Of a DNA stretch of 64,000 nt, positions 1-11,386 are shown in pieces. The stretch is taken from contig MBPM02000067.1 in the NCBI GenBank assembly GCA_001695595.3, positions 124,001 to 188,000 on the forward strand. The letters are read 5' to 3'. Positions within the stretch are counted from its first letter, which is position 1, and each line of letters starts with the position of its first letter. A model generated the notes under the pieces. It was not told the DNA's origin. It did not search any database and worked only from the letters and a program-made list of their open reading frames with translations. This stretch comes from Plasmopara viticola (taxonomy: Eukaryota; Oomycota; Peronosporomycetes; Peronosporales; Peronosporaceae). The translations under genes and the position numbers were made by a program.

Positions 1-2535
1 AGCAAGTATCTCTTGCTAATCGTGGATGAAGCTAGCGGGTGTATGAAGGGTTTCTGCCTGCGCGCCAAGTCCGAAAGCGAGGAATGCGTCAAGAAGTACA
101 TCTTGATGGTGCAGACACAGTTCAGCAAGAAGATCAAGTTTGTACGACACGACGGAGCCCGCGAATTTGCAACAAGCTCGCTTCAAGCTTTCTACGAAGA
201 TGAAGGTATCGAGCAGCAAACTACGGTGCCATACGCACACCAGACTAACGGCACAGCGGAGCGCGCCATCAGAACCATCGTCACAATCGGCCGCAGCATA
301 CTGCACCATGCCAAGTTGGACAAGTGTTTTTGGGGTGAAGCTGCTATGGTGGCTATCTACATCAAGAATCGCCTTCCGTCGCCCAAGGTTAGCAACAAGA
401 CTCCTTTTGAGATCGTGCACAAGTTCAAGCCAAGCGTCAAACATATGCGTGTTTTCGGGTGCCGGACTTACGTTCTCACTCCGAAAGAAAAGCGGCTCAA
501 GTGGGACCCCAAGGCTCGTGCAGGGATTTTCGTGGGTTACGAAGAGGTGTCCAAGGCTTATAGGGTTTTTGATATTGAGGCTGGACAAGTGGTGATTACT
601 CGCGATGTCACCTTCGACGAATCAAGTTTCGGCATCTTGAATATGAGTAGTGGTGATCATGAAGATGACGACGATGATTTCGACCTCGACTCGCTAAGCA
701 TCAATGATCTGGATGCAGCTCATCCGATGATCTTCAAGCAGGCGGGAAAGCGCAAGGAGCGTACAAGTGTGACGAATACTGATCGCAACTCGACAAGCAC
801 CAACCATGAGCATCACGGAGCTGGACTTGAAGAGGGAAGCGCTCCTGAAGGGTCAAACGAACGTCGAGCCAAGCGCAGATCAGTCGAGCGGACATCACGT
901 TTTCCCGTGGATGAAGAAGAGAAAGCCACACCGGATGATGACGCTACCCCTCCTGTCTTTTGGCGAGCAAGTGCAAACGCGGTCGAAGCCGGCGATCTGT
1001 CAGAGCCAACGCGGGCCTGACCAAGTTCACTGGCGCAAGGCTATCCATGCAGAACTGGACTCGTTGCACCTTCGTGGCGTGTTTCGAGCAGCTAAACTGC
1101 CCACCGGACAGCAAGCCATTGGAACCAAGTGGGTGTTCAAGATTAAGCGCAAGGCCGACGGATCCATTGAAAAGTACAAGGCGCGTCTCGTGGCTAAAGG
1201 ATTCAAGCAAAAATTTGGCATCGATTATACGGAAACGTTCTCGCCCGTTGTCAAGTATGTGACATTGCGAATGGTGATCAGCTTGACCAAGTACTTTGTG
1301 TGGCCTCTGGATCAACTGGATGTGGTGACGGCGTTCCTTTACGGCGTTATGAAAGAAGTTGTGTATTGTATGGTACCCGAAGGTATGGAGCTTGACGGTG
1401 ACCACAACTGTTTGGAATTGGTCAAGGCGATTTACGGCCTGAAGCAAGCTTCGCGCGTATGGAACGAGACGTTTGACGAGTTTGTATGCTCGATCGGATT
1501 TCAAGTGTCCCATTTCGACCCCTGTCTGTACATCAAGGTAACGGACGGCAAGTGTGTACTTTTGCTGGTATACGTCGATGATGTGCTCGTTACCGGCAGC
1601 TCGAATGAGCTGATCGCGCGAACCAAGAGTGACTTGAAGATGCGCTTCGAGATGACGGACAGCGGCAAGTGTGCGTTTGTTTTGGGCATCGAGCTAGTGG
1701 ACAACGCTGATGGCAGCGTGACAATGTGCCAGCGACGTTACGTGGAGGACATTCTCAAGCGTTTTGGAATGGACGACTGCAAGGCTGTGAGTAGTCCGAC
1801 GGACATAAGTTTACGACTTGTTTCGAGCAATGTAACATCCAAGGTCAACGCTCCATTTCGTGAAGCAGTGGGTGCTCTCATGCACTTGGCAACAGCGACA
1901 CGTCCAGACATCGCTTTTGCTGTTGGCTACGTTTCGCGCTTCATGGAGAACCACAAGCCGAGCACTGGATTGCAGTTAAGCGTATTCTACGCTATCTGCA
2001 AGGAACCAAGTCACACGGTCTTTGCTTCAAGTCTGGCAACAAGGTGGACTTTCTTGGATATTCCGACGCGGACTGGGCTGGAGATCATGCTGACCGCAAG
2101 TCGACTTCGGGCTATGTGTATTTGCTGATGAGTGCTCCTGTAAGCTGGGGAAGCAAGAAGCAGTCAAGTGTGTCGCTGTCTAAAAGCGAAGCGGAGTACA
2201 TCGCGCTAAGTCTTGCGATTCAGGAAGGCAAGTGGGTGCATCGTCTACTCTGCGAGATTCTAGCTGCAGCGATGGATAAGTCGGACCCCGAGCTAAAGAT
2301 CATGGAAGACAACCAGTCGTGTATCAAGATGACGAAGAATCCGGTAAATCATGGTCGGGCCAAGCACATCGACATCAAGTATCACCACATTCGTGATGAA
2401 GTCAAGCGCGGTGAAGTGAAGTTGGAGTACTGCGAGACTGCGATCATGCTGGCGGACATCATGACGAAAGGGCTGCCAGGACCACGTCATGCCGACCTAA
2501 TGAAGGCTCTCGGGATTCACGCGTGCTCGTATTGA
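1..2535 (+). pseudogene. pol: A1 integrase-RT-RNase H remainder (5' truncated by window, frameshifted)
   Basis: The window opens inside the integrase core at the codons for [10 protein letters not shown]. Integrase motifs RHDGAREF and NGTAER (the second Asp and the Glu of the DDE triad), the RT box YVDD and the RNase H motif SDADWAGD are all readable, but in three frames: 1-1020, 806-2128 and 2044-2535. The first break, at about 1010, is the 20-nt deletion shared by all A units. The second, at about 1951, is a private loss of one C in a CCC run just before the RNase H connection. The frame ends in TGA at 2533-2535, one base into the polypurine tract. It cannot make a full Pol without two frameshifts. 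Confidence 0.9.
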
Positions 2536-2542
2536 GGGGGAG
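2534..2542 (+). promoter_or_regulatory. Polypurine tract of A1, plus-strand primer
   Basis: GAGGGGGAG lies directly before the LTR and overlaps the last base of the pol stop codon. The same 9-mer sits at 6958-6966, 11378-11386 and 38094-38102. C, N and P carry GAGGGGGCG at the equivalent site. Confidence 0.8.
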
Positions 2543-2893
2543 TATTGAAGGTAACCGGTTTCCCTCCGTTTTATTCCGGTTTCCAAGGCTGTCCAATACG
2601 AGCGGCTGTCCAACGGTTCAAACATACAACGATGACGCCATGGATGGACACACGGACAGGCGCACTCAGGATGATTGCGCCCGGATGGGAAGATGATTGC
2701 GCCCAGATGGTAAGCTCTTTTGATTGGCTTAGATAATTGAATGGCTTAGATGTAGCAAGGAGTTGTGAACTAAGGACCGAATTAATAAACTCACTTCCAA
2801 ACATTATTTCTTCTACTCAAGTGTCTTCGCTCCGGTTTTTCTCCGCGCAGACTCTTCGGTTTTTCTCCTTCGTCCTCTTCAGCTCATTCAACA
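2543..2893 (+). repeat. LTR shared by A1 and A2 (351 bp)
   Basis: It runs from TATTGAAGG to TTCAACA, so the ends form a short imperfect inverted repeat (TATTGAA/TTCAACA). It follows the polypurine tract and abuts the PBS. Inside are a tandem 19-mer GATGATTGCGCCCGGATGG (2670-2688 and 2692-2710, one mismatch, 22-bp period) and an AATAAA at 2784-2789 that could serve for 3' processing. The part from about 2692 to 2798 is clearly homologous to lineage-1 LTRs. It is both the 3' LTR of A1 and the 5' LTR of A2. Confidence 0.9.
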
Positions 2894-2907
2894 GGTTATG
2901 AGCCCAA
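2894..2907 (+). promoter_or_regulatory. PBS for half-tRNA-iMet primer, overlapping the gag start codon
   Basis: GGTTATGAGCCCAA follows the LTR without a spacer. Its complement TTGGGCTCATAACC matches the anticodon arm of a eukaryotic initiator tRNA-Met (loop CUCAUAA), not the tRNA 3' end. Drosophila copia and yeast Ty5 prime in this way from a cleaved half tRNA. The ATG inside the PBS is the Gag start codon, so the PBS dictates the Gag N-terminus Met-Ser-Pro. The same site is seen at 7316, 11738 and 15692 (+) and ending at 22476, 26812, 30960, 35108, 45383, 47758, 58934 and 60503 (-). Confidence 0.85.
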
Positions 2908-4091
2908 CGACCATGTCTTCTGCGCACAACGTCTCGGCCAAGATCGCCATCGAGAAATTCAACGGCGACAACTTTGCCACGTGGAACCGCTACATGCGTG
3001 GCGTGTTCCTGACCAAGTCGGTATGGCACGTAGTCAACCGGGAGGTGACTCCGACCTTCGCCGACGCACGTGCTGCGGACGAGTATGTCAAGACCAGCAA
3101 CGTTGCTTTTGGTCTGATGCTCTTGCATATGGAGGCCGACTACCATCACGTGGTTGATGACTGCGAGGAAGCGTGGGTCGCGTGGCAACGTATCAAGACA
3201 CTTTACGGTGGATCACAGAAGGCTGGGCGCATCTACTTGAAGCGTCAACTCTTCAGTATGGAGATGGCGGAAGGCGACAACGTCATGCACCACTGCAACG
3301 AAGTTCTCAACATCAGCGCCAAGCTCAGCAGTATTGGTGCCAAGATGGAGGATGAAGATGTTGCGATCTGCTTGCTGCGGAGTCTCCCTAAAAGTTTTGA
3401 GAACGTTGTTTTTAACTTGGAGATTAGCAACGCGGAACTGCGGACGCAAGACGTTGTGAAAGTGCTCACGAATGAGCATATCAAGCGTCAAAGTGCAAAG
3501 ACTCCGGTGGTTAAGACTGAAGATGCGGTGAAGGCATTTAGTGTTGAGCGTGAGTCTCGCCAATGCACATACTGTGGAAAATTGGGGCACTCCGTGGAGA
3601 GGTGCTGGACCAAGCAAAAAGACGACAATCGAGGTGCTCGACGCGGCGGCCAAGCTCGTGGACGCGGAGCCAACAATATCTACTATCGACCCAATGATGA
3701 TTACGAGTACGACCGTGTTGCGTTTGCTGTATCGCTGGAATGTGGACTTTCAAGTGGCAAGAATATGCCAGGGATGTGGGCGATTGACAGTGGTGCTACT
3801 CATCACATCTGCAACAACAAGGCCAAGTTCGTCATGCTGAATGAGCAAGATAAAGGCGAGCTATCGGTGGCTGACGGCAACAAGGCCGAGATCAAGGGCG
3901 TTGGCACCATCATTGAACGAGTGGTTCTGTCCGATGGTGAAGAACGCGACATCGAAATCAAGGATGCATTATACGTGCCGATGATGAACAAGAACCTGCT
4001 ATCAGTACCTCAGATCAACAAAAGTGGCAAGTTTAAAGTGGTGTTGATGGCGCACACATGCACATTGCACGGAAATCTTCGCATCAAGTAG
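2898..4091 (+). CDS. gag: A2 Gag-protease
   Basis: 397 codons start at the PBS ATG. The Gag domain spans about residues 1-200. A CCHC knuckle ([14 protein letters not shown], residues 223-236) binds RNA and is followed by a basic Arg/Gly-rich stretch. The aspartic protease motif IDSGATHH has its catalytic Asp at residue 297. The frame ends at 4091 because one T is missing at about 4043-4046; C and N read through the homologous place as VVFDSAEM and VLFDGAEM, so this is a deletion relative to relatives. A3 and A4 share it. The integrase frame resumes at -1 and overlaps by 34 nt. Capsid and protease could be made; Pol would need a frameshift. Confidence 0.85.
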   Translation: MSPTTMSSAHNVSAKIAIEKFNGDNFATWNRYMRGVFLTKSVWHVVNREVTPTFADARAADEYVKTSNVAFGLMLLHMEADYHHVVDDCEEAWVAWQRIKTLYGGSQKAGRIYLKRQLFSMEMAEGDNVMHHCNEVLNISAKLSSIGAKMEDEDVAICLLRSLPKSFENVVFNLEISNAELRTQDVVKVLTNEHIKRQSAKTPVVKTEDAVKAFSVERESRQCTYCGKLGHSVERCWTKQKDDNRGARRGGQARGRGANNIYYRPNDDYEYDRVAFAVSLECGLSSGKNMPGMWAIDSGATHHICNNKAKFVMLNEQDKGELSVADGNKAEIKGVGTIIERVVLSDGEERDIEIKDALYVPMMNKNLLSVPQINKSGKFKVVLMAHTCTLHGNLRIK

Positions 4092-5443
4092 TGGCCACAG
4101 TAGATCTTGTGGATGGACTATATTGGCTTCGTACGGCTCAGCGCTCGGCAAATGCGACTACACGTGGAAACAGTGGTGTCGACTTACACGCGCGTATGGG
4201 TCATGCTCCAGTCGACGTGCTTCGCAAAATGGTGACTATCAACATGATCAAGGATGCATGCGTGCCTATTAAGTCAAGTGGATCAAGTGCATGCCGAGGG
4301 TGTCAGCAAGGAAAGATGGTCCAAAAACCATTCCCAAGCAACCAGGACAAGCGCAGCTACGACACATTTGAGCTGCTCCACTTTGACATCTGTGGGCCCA
4401 TGGAGACAAACTCTCTCGGCGGGAGCAAGTATCTCTTGCTAATCGTGGATGAAGCTAGCGGGTGTATGAAGGGTTTCTGCCTGCGCGCCAAGTCCGAAAG
4501 CGAGGAATGCGTCAAGAAGTACATCTTGATGGTGCAGACACAGTTCAGCAAGAAGATCAAGTTTGTACGACACGACGGAGCCCGCGAATTTGCAACAAGC
4601 TCGCTTCAAGCTTTCTACGAAGATGAAGGTATCGAGCAGCAAACTACGGTGCCATACGCACACCAGACTAACGGCACAGCGGAGCGCGCCATCAGAACCA
4701 TCGTCACAATCGGCCGCAGCATACTGCACCATGCCAAGTTGGACAAGTGTTTTTGGGGTGAAGCTGCTATGGTGGCTATCTACATCAAGAATCGCCTTCC
4801 GTCGCCCAAGGTTAGCAACAAGACTCCTTTTGAGATCGTGCACAAGTTCAAGCCAAGCGTCAAACATATGCGTGTTTTCGGGTGCCGGACTTACGTTCTC
4901 ACTCCGAAAGAAAAGCGGCTCAAGTGGGACCCCAAGGCTCGTGCAGGGATTTTCGTGGGTTACGAAGAGGTGTCCAAGGCTTATAGGGTTTTTGATATTG
5001 AGGCTGGACAAGTGGTGATTACTCGCGATGTCACCTTCGACGAATCAAGTTTCGGCATCTTGAATATGAGTAGTGGTGATCATGAAGATGACGACGATGA
5101 TTTCGACCTCGACTCGCTAAGCATCAATGATCTGGATGCAGCTCATCCGATGATCTTCAAGCAGGCGGGAAAGCGCAAGGAGCGTACAAGTGTGACGAAT
5201 ACTGATCGCAACTCGACAAGCACCAACCATGAGCATCACGGAGCTGGACTTGAAGAGGGAAGCGCTCCTGAAGGGTCAAACGAACGTCGAGCCAAGCGCA
5301 GATCAGTCGAGCGGACATCACGTTTTCCCGTGGATGAAGAAGAGAAAGCCACACCGGATGATGACGCTACCCATCCTGTCTTTTGGCGAGCAAGTGCAAA
5401 CGCGGTCGAAGCCGGCGATCTGTCAGAGCCAACGCGGGCCTGA
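4058..5443 (+). CDS. pol: A2 integrase ORF
   Basis: 461 aa in the -1 frame relative to Gag-protease. An HHCC zinc domain (H44, H49, C79, C82) is followed by the DDE core with D110 (HFDICGPM), D173 (RHDGAREF) and E209 (NGTAER), the last two separated by 35 residues as in the family. After the core come the copia GKxAxxGxFVGY-like segment (GIFVGYEE) and an acidic linker ([11 protein letters not shown]). The listed start Met is only the first in the open frame; in relatives the domain is internal to a polyprotein. It ends in SEPTRA-stop because 20 nt are missing at about 5433. Confidence 0.8.
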   Translation: MHIARKSSHQVVATVDLVDGLYWLRTAQRSANATTRGNSGVDLHARMGHAPVDVLRKMVTINMIKDACVPIKSSGSSACRGCQQGKMVQKPFPSNQDKRSYDTFELLHFDICGPMETNSLGGSKYLLLIVDEASGCMKGFCLRAKSESEECVKKYILMVQTQFSKKIKFVRHDGAREFATSSLQAFYEDEGIEQQTTVPYAHQTNGTAERAIRTIVTIGRSILHHAKLDKCFWGEAAMVAIYIKNRLPSPKVSNKTPFEIVHKFKPSVKHMRVFGCRTYVLTPKEKRLKWDPKARAGIFVGYEEVSKAYRVFDIEAGQVVITRDVTFDESSFGILNMSSGDHEDDDDDFDLDSLSINDLDAAHPMIFKQAGKRKERTSVTNTDRNSTSTNHEHHGAGLEEGSAPEGSNERRAKRRSVERTSRFPVDEEEKATPDDDATHPVFWRASANAVEAGDLSEPTRA

Positions 5444-6959
5444 CCAAGTTCACTGGCGCAAGGCTATCCATGCAGAACTGGACTCGTTGCACCTTCGTGG
5501 CGTGTTTCGAGCAGCTAAACTGCCCACCGGACAGCAAGCCATTGGAATCAAGTGGGTGTTCAAGATTAAGCGCAAGGCCGACGGATCCATTGAAAAGTAC
5601 AAGGCGCGTCTCGTGGCTAAAGGATTCAAGCAAAAATTTGGCATCGATTATACGGAAACGTTCTCGCCCGTTGTCAAGTATGTGACATTGCGAATGGTGA
5701 TCAGCTTGACCAAGTACTTTGTGTGGCCTCTGGATCAACTGGATGTGGTGACGGCGTTCCTTTACGGCGTTATGAAAGAAGTTGTGTATTGTATGGTACC
5801 CGAAGGTATGGAGCTTGACGGTGACCACAACTGTTTGGAATTGGTCAAGGCGATTTACGGCCTGAAGCAAGCTTCGCGCGTATGGAACGAGACGTTTGAC
5901 GAGTTTGTATGCTCGATCGGATTTCAAGTGTCCCATTTCGACCCCTGTCTGTACATCAAGGTAACGGACGGCAAGTGTGTACTTTTGCTGGTATACGTCG
6001 ATGATGTGCTCGTTACCGGCAGCTCGAATGAGCTGATCGCGCGAACCAAGAGTGACTTGAAGATGCGCTTCGAGATGACGGACAGCGGCAAGTGTGCGTT
6101 TGTTTTGGGCATCGAGCTAGTGGACAACGCTGATGGCAGCGTGACAATGTGCCAGCGACGTTACGTGGAGGACATTCTCAAGCGTTTTGGAATGGACGAC
6201 TGCAAGGCTGTGAGTAGTCCGACGGACATAAGTTTACAACTTGTTTCGAGCAATGTAACATCCAAGGTCAACGCTCCATTTCGTGAAGCAGTGGGTGCTC
6301 TCATGCACTTGGCAACAGCGACACGTCCAGACATCGCTTTTGCTGTTGGCTACGTTTCGCGCTTCATGGAGAACCCACAAGCCGAGCACTGGATTGCAGT
6401 TAAGCGTATTCTACGCTATCTGCAAGGAACCAAGTCACACGGTCTTTGCTTCAAGTCTGGCAACAAGGTGGACTTTCTTGGATATTCCGACGCGGACTGG
6501 GCTGGAGATCATGCTGACCGCAAGTCGACTTCGGGCTATGTGTATTTGCTGATGAGTGCTCCAGTAAGCTGGGGAAGCAAGAAGCAGTCAAGTGTGTCGC
6601 TGTCTAAAAGCGAAGCGGAGTACATCGCGCTAAGTCTTGCGATTCAGGAAGGCAAGTGGGTGCATCGTCTACTCTGCGAGATTCTAGCTGCAGCGATGGA
6701 TAAGTCGGACCCCGAGCTAAAGATCATGGAAGACAACCAGTCGTGTATCAAGATGACGAAGAATCCGGTAAATCATGGTCGGGCCAAGCACATCGACATC
6801 AAGTATCACCACATTCGTGATGAAGTCAAGCGCGGTGAAGTGAAGTTGGAGTACTGCGAGACTGCGATCATGCTGGCGGACATCATGACGAAAGGGCTGC
6901 CAGGACCACGTCATGCCGACCTAATGAAGGCTCTCGGGATTCACGCGTGCTCGTATTGA
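5229..6959 (+). CDS. pol: A2 reverse transcriptase-RNase H ORF
   Basis: 576 aa in a third frame, overlapping the integrase ORF by 215 nt. The first ~50 residues are an out-of-frame reading of the integrase-RT linker, and recognisable RT begins near [13 protein letters not shown] contains [13 protein letters not shown] (first catalytic Asp) and [10 protein letters not shown]. RNase H contains [24 protein letters not shown] and the terminal LADIMTK. All catalytic residues are present. It stops at TGA 6957-6959, immediately before the LTR. It has no plausible start of its own. Confidence 0.8.
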   Translation: MSITELDLKREALLKGQTNVEPSADQSSGHHVFPWMKKRKPHRMMTLPILSFGEQVQTRSKPAICQSQRGPDQVHWRKAIHAELDSLHLRGVFRAAKLPTGQQAIGIKWVFKIKRKADGSIEKYKARLVAKGFKQKFGIDYTETFSPVVKYVTLRMVISLTKYFVWPLDQLDVVTAFLYGVMKEVVYCMVPEGMELDGDHNCLELVKAIYGLKQASRVWNETFDEFVCSIGFQVSHFDPCLYIKVTDGKCVLLLVYVDDVLVTGSSNELIARTKSDLKMRFEMTDSGKCAFVLGIELVDNADGSVTMCQRRYVEDILKRFGMDDCKAVSSPTDISLQLVSSNVTSKVNAPFREAVGALMHLATATRPDIAFAVGYVSRFMENPQAEHWIAVKRILRYLQGTKSHGLCFKSGNKVDFLGYSDADWAGDHADRKSTSGYVYLLMSAPVSWGSKKQSSVSLSKSEAEYIALSLAIQEGKWVHRLLCEILAAAMDKSDPELKIMEDNQSCIKMTKNPVNHGRAKHIDIKYHHIRDEVKRGEVKLEYCETAIMLADIMTKGLPGPRHADLMKALGIHACSY

Positions 6960-6966
6960 GGGGGAG

Positions 6967-7315
6967 TATTGAAGGTAACCGGTTTCCCTCCGTTTTATTC
7001 CGGTTTCCAAGGCTGTCCAATACGAGCGGCTGTCCAACGGTTCAAACATACAACGATGACGCCATGGATGGACACACGGACAGGCGCACTCAGGATGATT
7101 GCGCCCGGATGGGAAGATGATTGCGCCCAGATGGTAAGCTCTTTTGATTGGCTTAGATAATTGAATGGCTTAGATGTAGCAAGGAGTTGTGAACTAAGGA
7201 CCGAATTAATAAACTCACTTCCAAACATTATTTCTTCTACTCAAGTGTCTTCGCTCCGGTTTTTCCGCGCAGACTCTTCGGTTTTTCTCCTTCGTCCTCT
7301 TCAGCTTATTCAACA
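6967..7315 (+). repeat. LTR shared by A2 and A3 (349 bp)
   Basis: Same ends and layout as the LTR at 2543. It differs by a 2-bp loss in the run before CCGCGCAG near 7264 and by TTATT for TCATT near its 3' end. The 2-bp loss removes an upstream stop, so an open frame runs from 7161 through the LTR into gag; the PBS ATG at 7320 remains the supported start. Confidence 0.9.
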
Positions 7316-7319
7316 GGTT

Positions 7320-8405
7320 ATGAGCCCAACGACCATGTCTTCTACGCACAACGTCTCGGCCAAGATCGCCATCGAGAAATTCAACGGCGACAACTTTGCC
7401 ACGTGGAACCGCTACATGCGTGGCGTGTTCCTGACCAAGTCGGTATGGCACGTAGTCAACCGGGAGGTGACTCCGACCTTCGCCGACGCACGTGCTGCGG
7501 ACGAGTATGTCAAGACCAGCAACGTTGCTTTTGGTCTGATGCTCTTGCATATGGAGGCCGACTACCATCACGTGGTTGATGACTGCGAGGAAGCGTGGGT
7601 CGCGTGGCAACGTATCAAGACACTTTACGGTGGATCACAGAAGGCTGGGCGCATCTACTTGAAGCGTCAACTCTTCAGTATGGAGATGGCGGAAGGCGAC
7701 AACGTCATGCACCACTGCAACGAAGTTCTCAACATCAGCGCCAAGCTCAGCAGTATTGGTGCCAAGATGGAGGATGAAGATGTTGCGATCTGCTTGCTGC
7801 GGAGTCTCCCTAAAAGTTTTGAGAACGTTGTTTTTAACTTGGAGATTAGCAACGCGGAACTGCGGACGCAAGACGTTGTGAAAGTGCTCACGAATGAGCA
7901 TATCAAGCGTCAAAGTGCAAAGACTCCGGTGGTTAAGACTGAAGATGCGGTGAAGGCATTTAGTGTTGAGCGTGAGTCTCGCCAATGCACATACTGTGGA
8001 AAATTGGGGCACTCCGTGGAGAGGTGCTGGACCAAGCAAAAAGACGACAATCGAGGTGCTCGACGCGGCGGCCAAGCTCGTGGACGCGGAGCCAACAATA
8101 TCTACTATCGACCCAATGATGATTACGAGTACGACCGTGTTGCGTTTGCTGTATCGCTGGAATGTGGACTTTCAAGTGGCAAGAATATGCCAGGGATGTG
8201 GGCGATTGACAGTGGTGCTACTCATCACATCTGCAACAACAAGGCCAAGTTCGTCATGCTGAATGAGCAAGATAAAGGCGAGCTATCGGTGGCTGACGGC
8301 AACAAGGCCGAGATCAAGGGCGTTGGCACCATCATTGAACGAGTGGTTCTGTCGATGGTGAAGAACGCGACATCGAAATCAAGGATGCATTATACGTGCC
8401 GATGA
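7320..8405 (+). pseudogene. gag: A3 Gag-protease, truncated by a private frameshift
   Basis: Begins at the PBS ATG (7320-7322) and matches A2 Gag through the CCHC knuckle and the protease IDSGATHH. One C is lost at about 8352 (TGTCGATGG for TGTCCGATGG), which throws the frame off about 50 residues after the catalytic Asp and ends it at 8405. The T deletion shared by the array follows at about 8463. The region from 8406 to 8478 still encodes the protease-integrase joint in other frames. Confidence 0.85.
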
Positions 8406-8478
8406 TGAACAAGAACCTGCTATCAGTACCTCAGATCAACAAAAGTGGCAAGTTTAAAGTGGTGTTGATGGCGCACAC

Positions 8479-11379
8479 ATGCACATTGCACGGAAATCTT
8501 CGCATCAAGTAGTGGCCACAGTAGATCTTGTGGATGGACTATATTGGCTTCGTACGGCTCAGCGCTCGGCAAATGCGACTACACGTGGAAACAGTGGTGT
8601 CGACTTACACGCGCGTATGGGTCATGCTCCAGTCGACGTGCTTCGCAAAATGGTGACTATCAACATGATCAAGGATGCATGCGTGCCTATTAAGTCAAGT
8701 GGATCAAGTGCATGCCGAGGGTGTCAGCAAGGAAAGATGGTCCAAAAACCATTCCCAAGCAACCAGGACAAGCGCAGCTACGACACATTTGAGCTGCTCC
8801 ACTTTGACATCTGTGGGCCCATGGAGACAAACTCTCTCGGCGGGAGCAAGTATCTCTTGCTAATCGTGGATGAAGCTAGCGGGTGTATGAAGGGTTTCTG
8901 CCTGCGCGCCAAGTCCGAAAGCGAGGAATGCGTCAAGAAGTACATCTTGATGGTGCAGACACAGTTCAGCAAGAAGATCAAGTTTGTACGACACGACGGA
9001 GCCCGCGAATTTGCAACAAGCTCGCTTCAAGCTTTCTACGAAGATGAAGGTATCGAGCAGCAAACTACGGTGCCATACGCACACCAGACTAACGGCACAG
9101 CGGAGCGCGCCATCAGAACCATCGTCACAATCGGCCGCAGCATACTGCACCATGCCAAGTTGGACAAGTGTTTTTGGGGTGAAGCTGCTATGGTGGCTAT
9201 CTACATCAAGAATCGCCTTCCGTCGCCCAAGGTTAGCAACAAGACTCCTTTTGAGATCGTGCACAAGTTCAAGCCAAGCGTCAAACATATGCGTGTTTTC
9301 GGGTGCCGGACTTACGTTCTCACTCCGAAAGAAAAGCGGCTCAAGTGGGACCCCAAGGCTCGTGCAGGGATTTTCGTGGGTTACGAAGAGGTGTCCAAGG
9401 CTTATAGGGTTTTTGATATTGAGGCTGGACAAGTGGTGATTACTCGCGATGTCACCTTCGACGAATCAAGTTTCGGCATCTTGAATATGAGTAGTGGTGA
9501 TCATGAAGATGACGACGATGATTTCGACCTCGACTCGCTAAGCATCAATGATCTGGATGCAGCTCATCCGATGATCTTCAAGCAGGCGGGAAAGCGCAAG
9601 GAGCGTACAAGTGTGACGAATACTGATCGCAACTCGACAAGCACCAACCATGAGCATCACGGAGCTGGACTTGAAGAGGGAAGCGCTCCTGAAGGGTCAA
9701 ACGAACGTCGAGCCAAGCGCAGATCAGTCGAGCGGACATCACGTTTTCCCGTGGATGAAGAAGAGAAAGCCACACCGGATGATGACGCTACCCTCCTGTC
9801 TTTTGGCGAGCAAGTGCAAACGCGGTCGAAGCCGGCGATCTGTCAGAGCCAACGCGGGCCTGACCAAGTTCACTGGCGCAAGGCTATCCATGCAGAACTG
9901 GACTCGTTGCACCTTCGTGGCGTGTTTCGAGCAGCTAAACTGCCCACCGGACAGCAAGCCATTGGAATCAAGTGGGTGTTCAAGATTAAGCGCAAGGCCG
10001 ACGGATCCATTGAAAAGTACAAGGCGCGTCTCGTGGCTAAAGGATTCAAGCAAAAATTTGGCATCGATTATACGGAAACGTTCTCGCCCGTTGTCAAGTA
10101 TGTGACATTGCGAATGGTGATCAGCTTGACCAAGTACTTTGTGTGGCCTCTGGATCAACTGGATGTGGTGACGGCGTTCCTTTACGGCGTTATGAAAGAA
10201 GTTGTGTATTGTATGGTACCCGAAGGTATGGAGCTTGAAGGTGACCACAACTGTTTGGAATTGGTCAAGGCGATTTACGGCCTGATGCAAGGTTCGCGCG
10301 TATGGAACGAGACGTTTGACGAGTTTGTATGCTCGATCGGATTTCAAGTGTCCCATTTCGACCCCTGTCTGTACATCAAGGTAACGGACGGCAAGTGTGT
10401 ACTTTTGCTGGTATACGTCGATGATGTGCTCGTTACCGGCAGCTCGAATGAGCTGATCGCGCGAACCAAGAGTGACTTGAAGATGCGCTTCGAGATGACG
10501 GACAGCGGCAAGTGTGCGTTTGTTTTGGGCATCGAGCTAGTGGACAACGCTGATGGCAGCGTGACAATGTGCCAGCGACGTTACGTGGAGGACATTCTCA
10601 AGCGTTTTGGAATGGACGACTGCAAGGCTGTGAGTAGTCCGACGGACATAAGTTTACAACTTGTTTCGAGCAATGTAACATCCAAGGTCAACGCTCCATT
10701 TCGTGAAGCAGTGGGTGCTCTCATGCACTTGGCAACAGCGACACGTCCAGACATCGCTTTTGCTGTTGGCTACGTTTCGCGCTTCATGGAGAACCCACAA
10801 GCCGAGCACTGGATTGCAGTTAAGCGTATTCTACGCTATCTGCAAGGAACCAAGTCACACGGTCTTTGCTTCAAGTCTGGCAACAAGGTGGACTTTCTTG
10901 GATATTCCGACGCGGACTGGGCTGGAGATCATGCTGACCGCAAGTCGACTTCGGGCTATGTGTATTTGCTGATGAGTGCTCCAGTAAGCTGGGGAAGCAA
11001 GAAGCAGTCAAGTGTGTCGCTGTCTAAAAGCGAAGCGGAGTACATCGCGCTAAGTCTTGCGATTCAGGAAGGCAAGTGGGTGCATCGTCTACTCTGCGAG
11101 ATTCTAGCTGCAGCGATGGATAAGTCGGACCCCGAGCTAAAGATCATGGAAGACAACCAGTCGTGTATCAAGATGACGAAGAATCCGGTAAATCATGGTC
11201 GGGCCAAGCACATCGACATCAAGTATCACCACATTCGTGATGAAGTCAAGCGCGGTGAAGTGAAGTTGGAGTACTGCGAGACTGCGATCATGCTGGCGGA
11301 CATCATGACGAAAGGGCTGCCAGGACCACGTCATGCCGACCTAATGAAGGCTCTCGGGATTCACGCGTGCTCGTATTGA
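8479..11379 (+). CDS. pol: A3 integrase-RT-RNase H, single 966-aa ORF
   Basis: The longest lineage-2 reading frame. Integrase: H44, H49, C79, C82, then D110, D173, E209. [15 protein letters not shown] and YVDD (646-649). RNase [10 protein letters not shown] onward to LADIMTK and the terminal HACSY. It is open although it carries the shared 20-nt deletion (about 9854), because one C is missing upstream at about 9792. The segment between the two lesions (about residues 439-458) is read out of frame, replacing the [19 protein letters not shown] reading of A1 and A2 in the linker. RT has Met and Gly for the usual Lys and Ala in GLKQAS. The start Met is nominal; without the gag-integrase fusion, translation is uncertain. 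Confidence 0.85.
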   Translation: MHIARKSSHQVVATVDLVDGLYWLRTAQRSANATTRGNSGVDLHARMGHAPVDVLRKMVTINMIKDACVPIKSSGSSACRGCQQGKMVQKPFPSNQDKRSYDTFELLHFDICGPMETNSLGGSKYLLLIVDEASGCMKGFCLRAKSESEECVKKYILMVQTQFSKKIKFVRHDGAREFATSSLQAFYEDEGIEQQTTVPYAHQTNGTAERAIRTIVTIGRSILHHAKLDKCFWGEAAMVAIYIKNRLPSPKVSNKTPFEIVHKFKPSVKHMRVFGCRTYVLTPKEKRLKWDPKARAGIFVGYEEVSKAYRVFDIEAGQVVITRDVTFDESSFGILNMSSGDHEDDDDDFDLDSLSINDLDAAHPMIFKQAGKRKERTSVTNTDRNSTSTNHEHHGAGLEEGSAPEGSNERRAKRRSVERTSRFPVDEEEKATPDDDATLLSFGEQVQTRSKPAICQSQRGPDQVHWRKAIHAELDSLHLRGVFRAAKLPTGQQAIGIKWVFKIKRKADGSIEKYKARLVAKGFKQKFGIDYTETFSPVVKYVTLRMVISLTKYFVWPLDQLDVVTAFLYGVMKEVVYCMVPEGMELEGDHNCLELVKAIYGLMQGSRVWNETFDEFVCSIGFQVSHFDPCLYIKVTDGKCVLLLVYVDDVLVTGSSNELIARTKSDLKMRFEMTDSGKCAFVLGIELVDNADGSVTMCQRRYVEDILKRFGMDDCKAVSSPTDISLQLVSSNVTSKVNAPFREAVGALMHLATATRPDIAFAVGYVSRFMENPQAEHWIAVKRILRYLQGTKSHGLCFKSGNKVDFLGYSDADWAGDHADRKSTSGYVYLLMSAPVSWGSKKQSSVSLSKSEAEYIALSLAIQEGKWVHRLLCEILAAAMDKSDPELKIMEDNQSCIKMTKNPVNHGRAKHIDIKYHHIRDEVKRGEVKLEYCETAIMLADIMTKGLPGPRHADLMKALGIHACSY

Positions 11380-11386
11380 GGGGGAG

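Noticed and set aside
2883..2893. GCTCATTCAACA at the A LTR end as an oomycete Inr-type core promoter
   Set aside because: Only a partial match, and a start at the last LTR bases would leave no R-U5 for reverse transcription.
4035..4060. Slippery heptamer for -1 frameshifting at the A2 Gag-integrase overlap
   Set aside because: AAGTTTAAAGTGG is not in the required X-XXY-YYZ phase, and relatives C and N read the site in one frame, so deletion is the better explanation.
5037..5115. Acidic [11 protein letters not shown] stretch as a captured host domain or targeting module
   Set aside because: Low-complexity linker between integrase and RT found in variable form in all copies; no chromodomain or other fold recognised.
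7161..7319. Upstream extension of A3 Gag from a Met in the LTR
   Set aside because: Open only because of a 2-bp loss in this LTR; all relatives start at the PBS ATG.
8860..9432. 190-aa antisense ORF repeated in every A unit (16-588, 4439-5011, 8860-9432, 35576-36148)
   Set aside because: It is the complement of the conserved integrase core and recurs only because that core recurs; no start context or motif.
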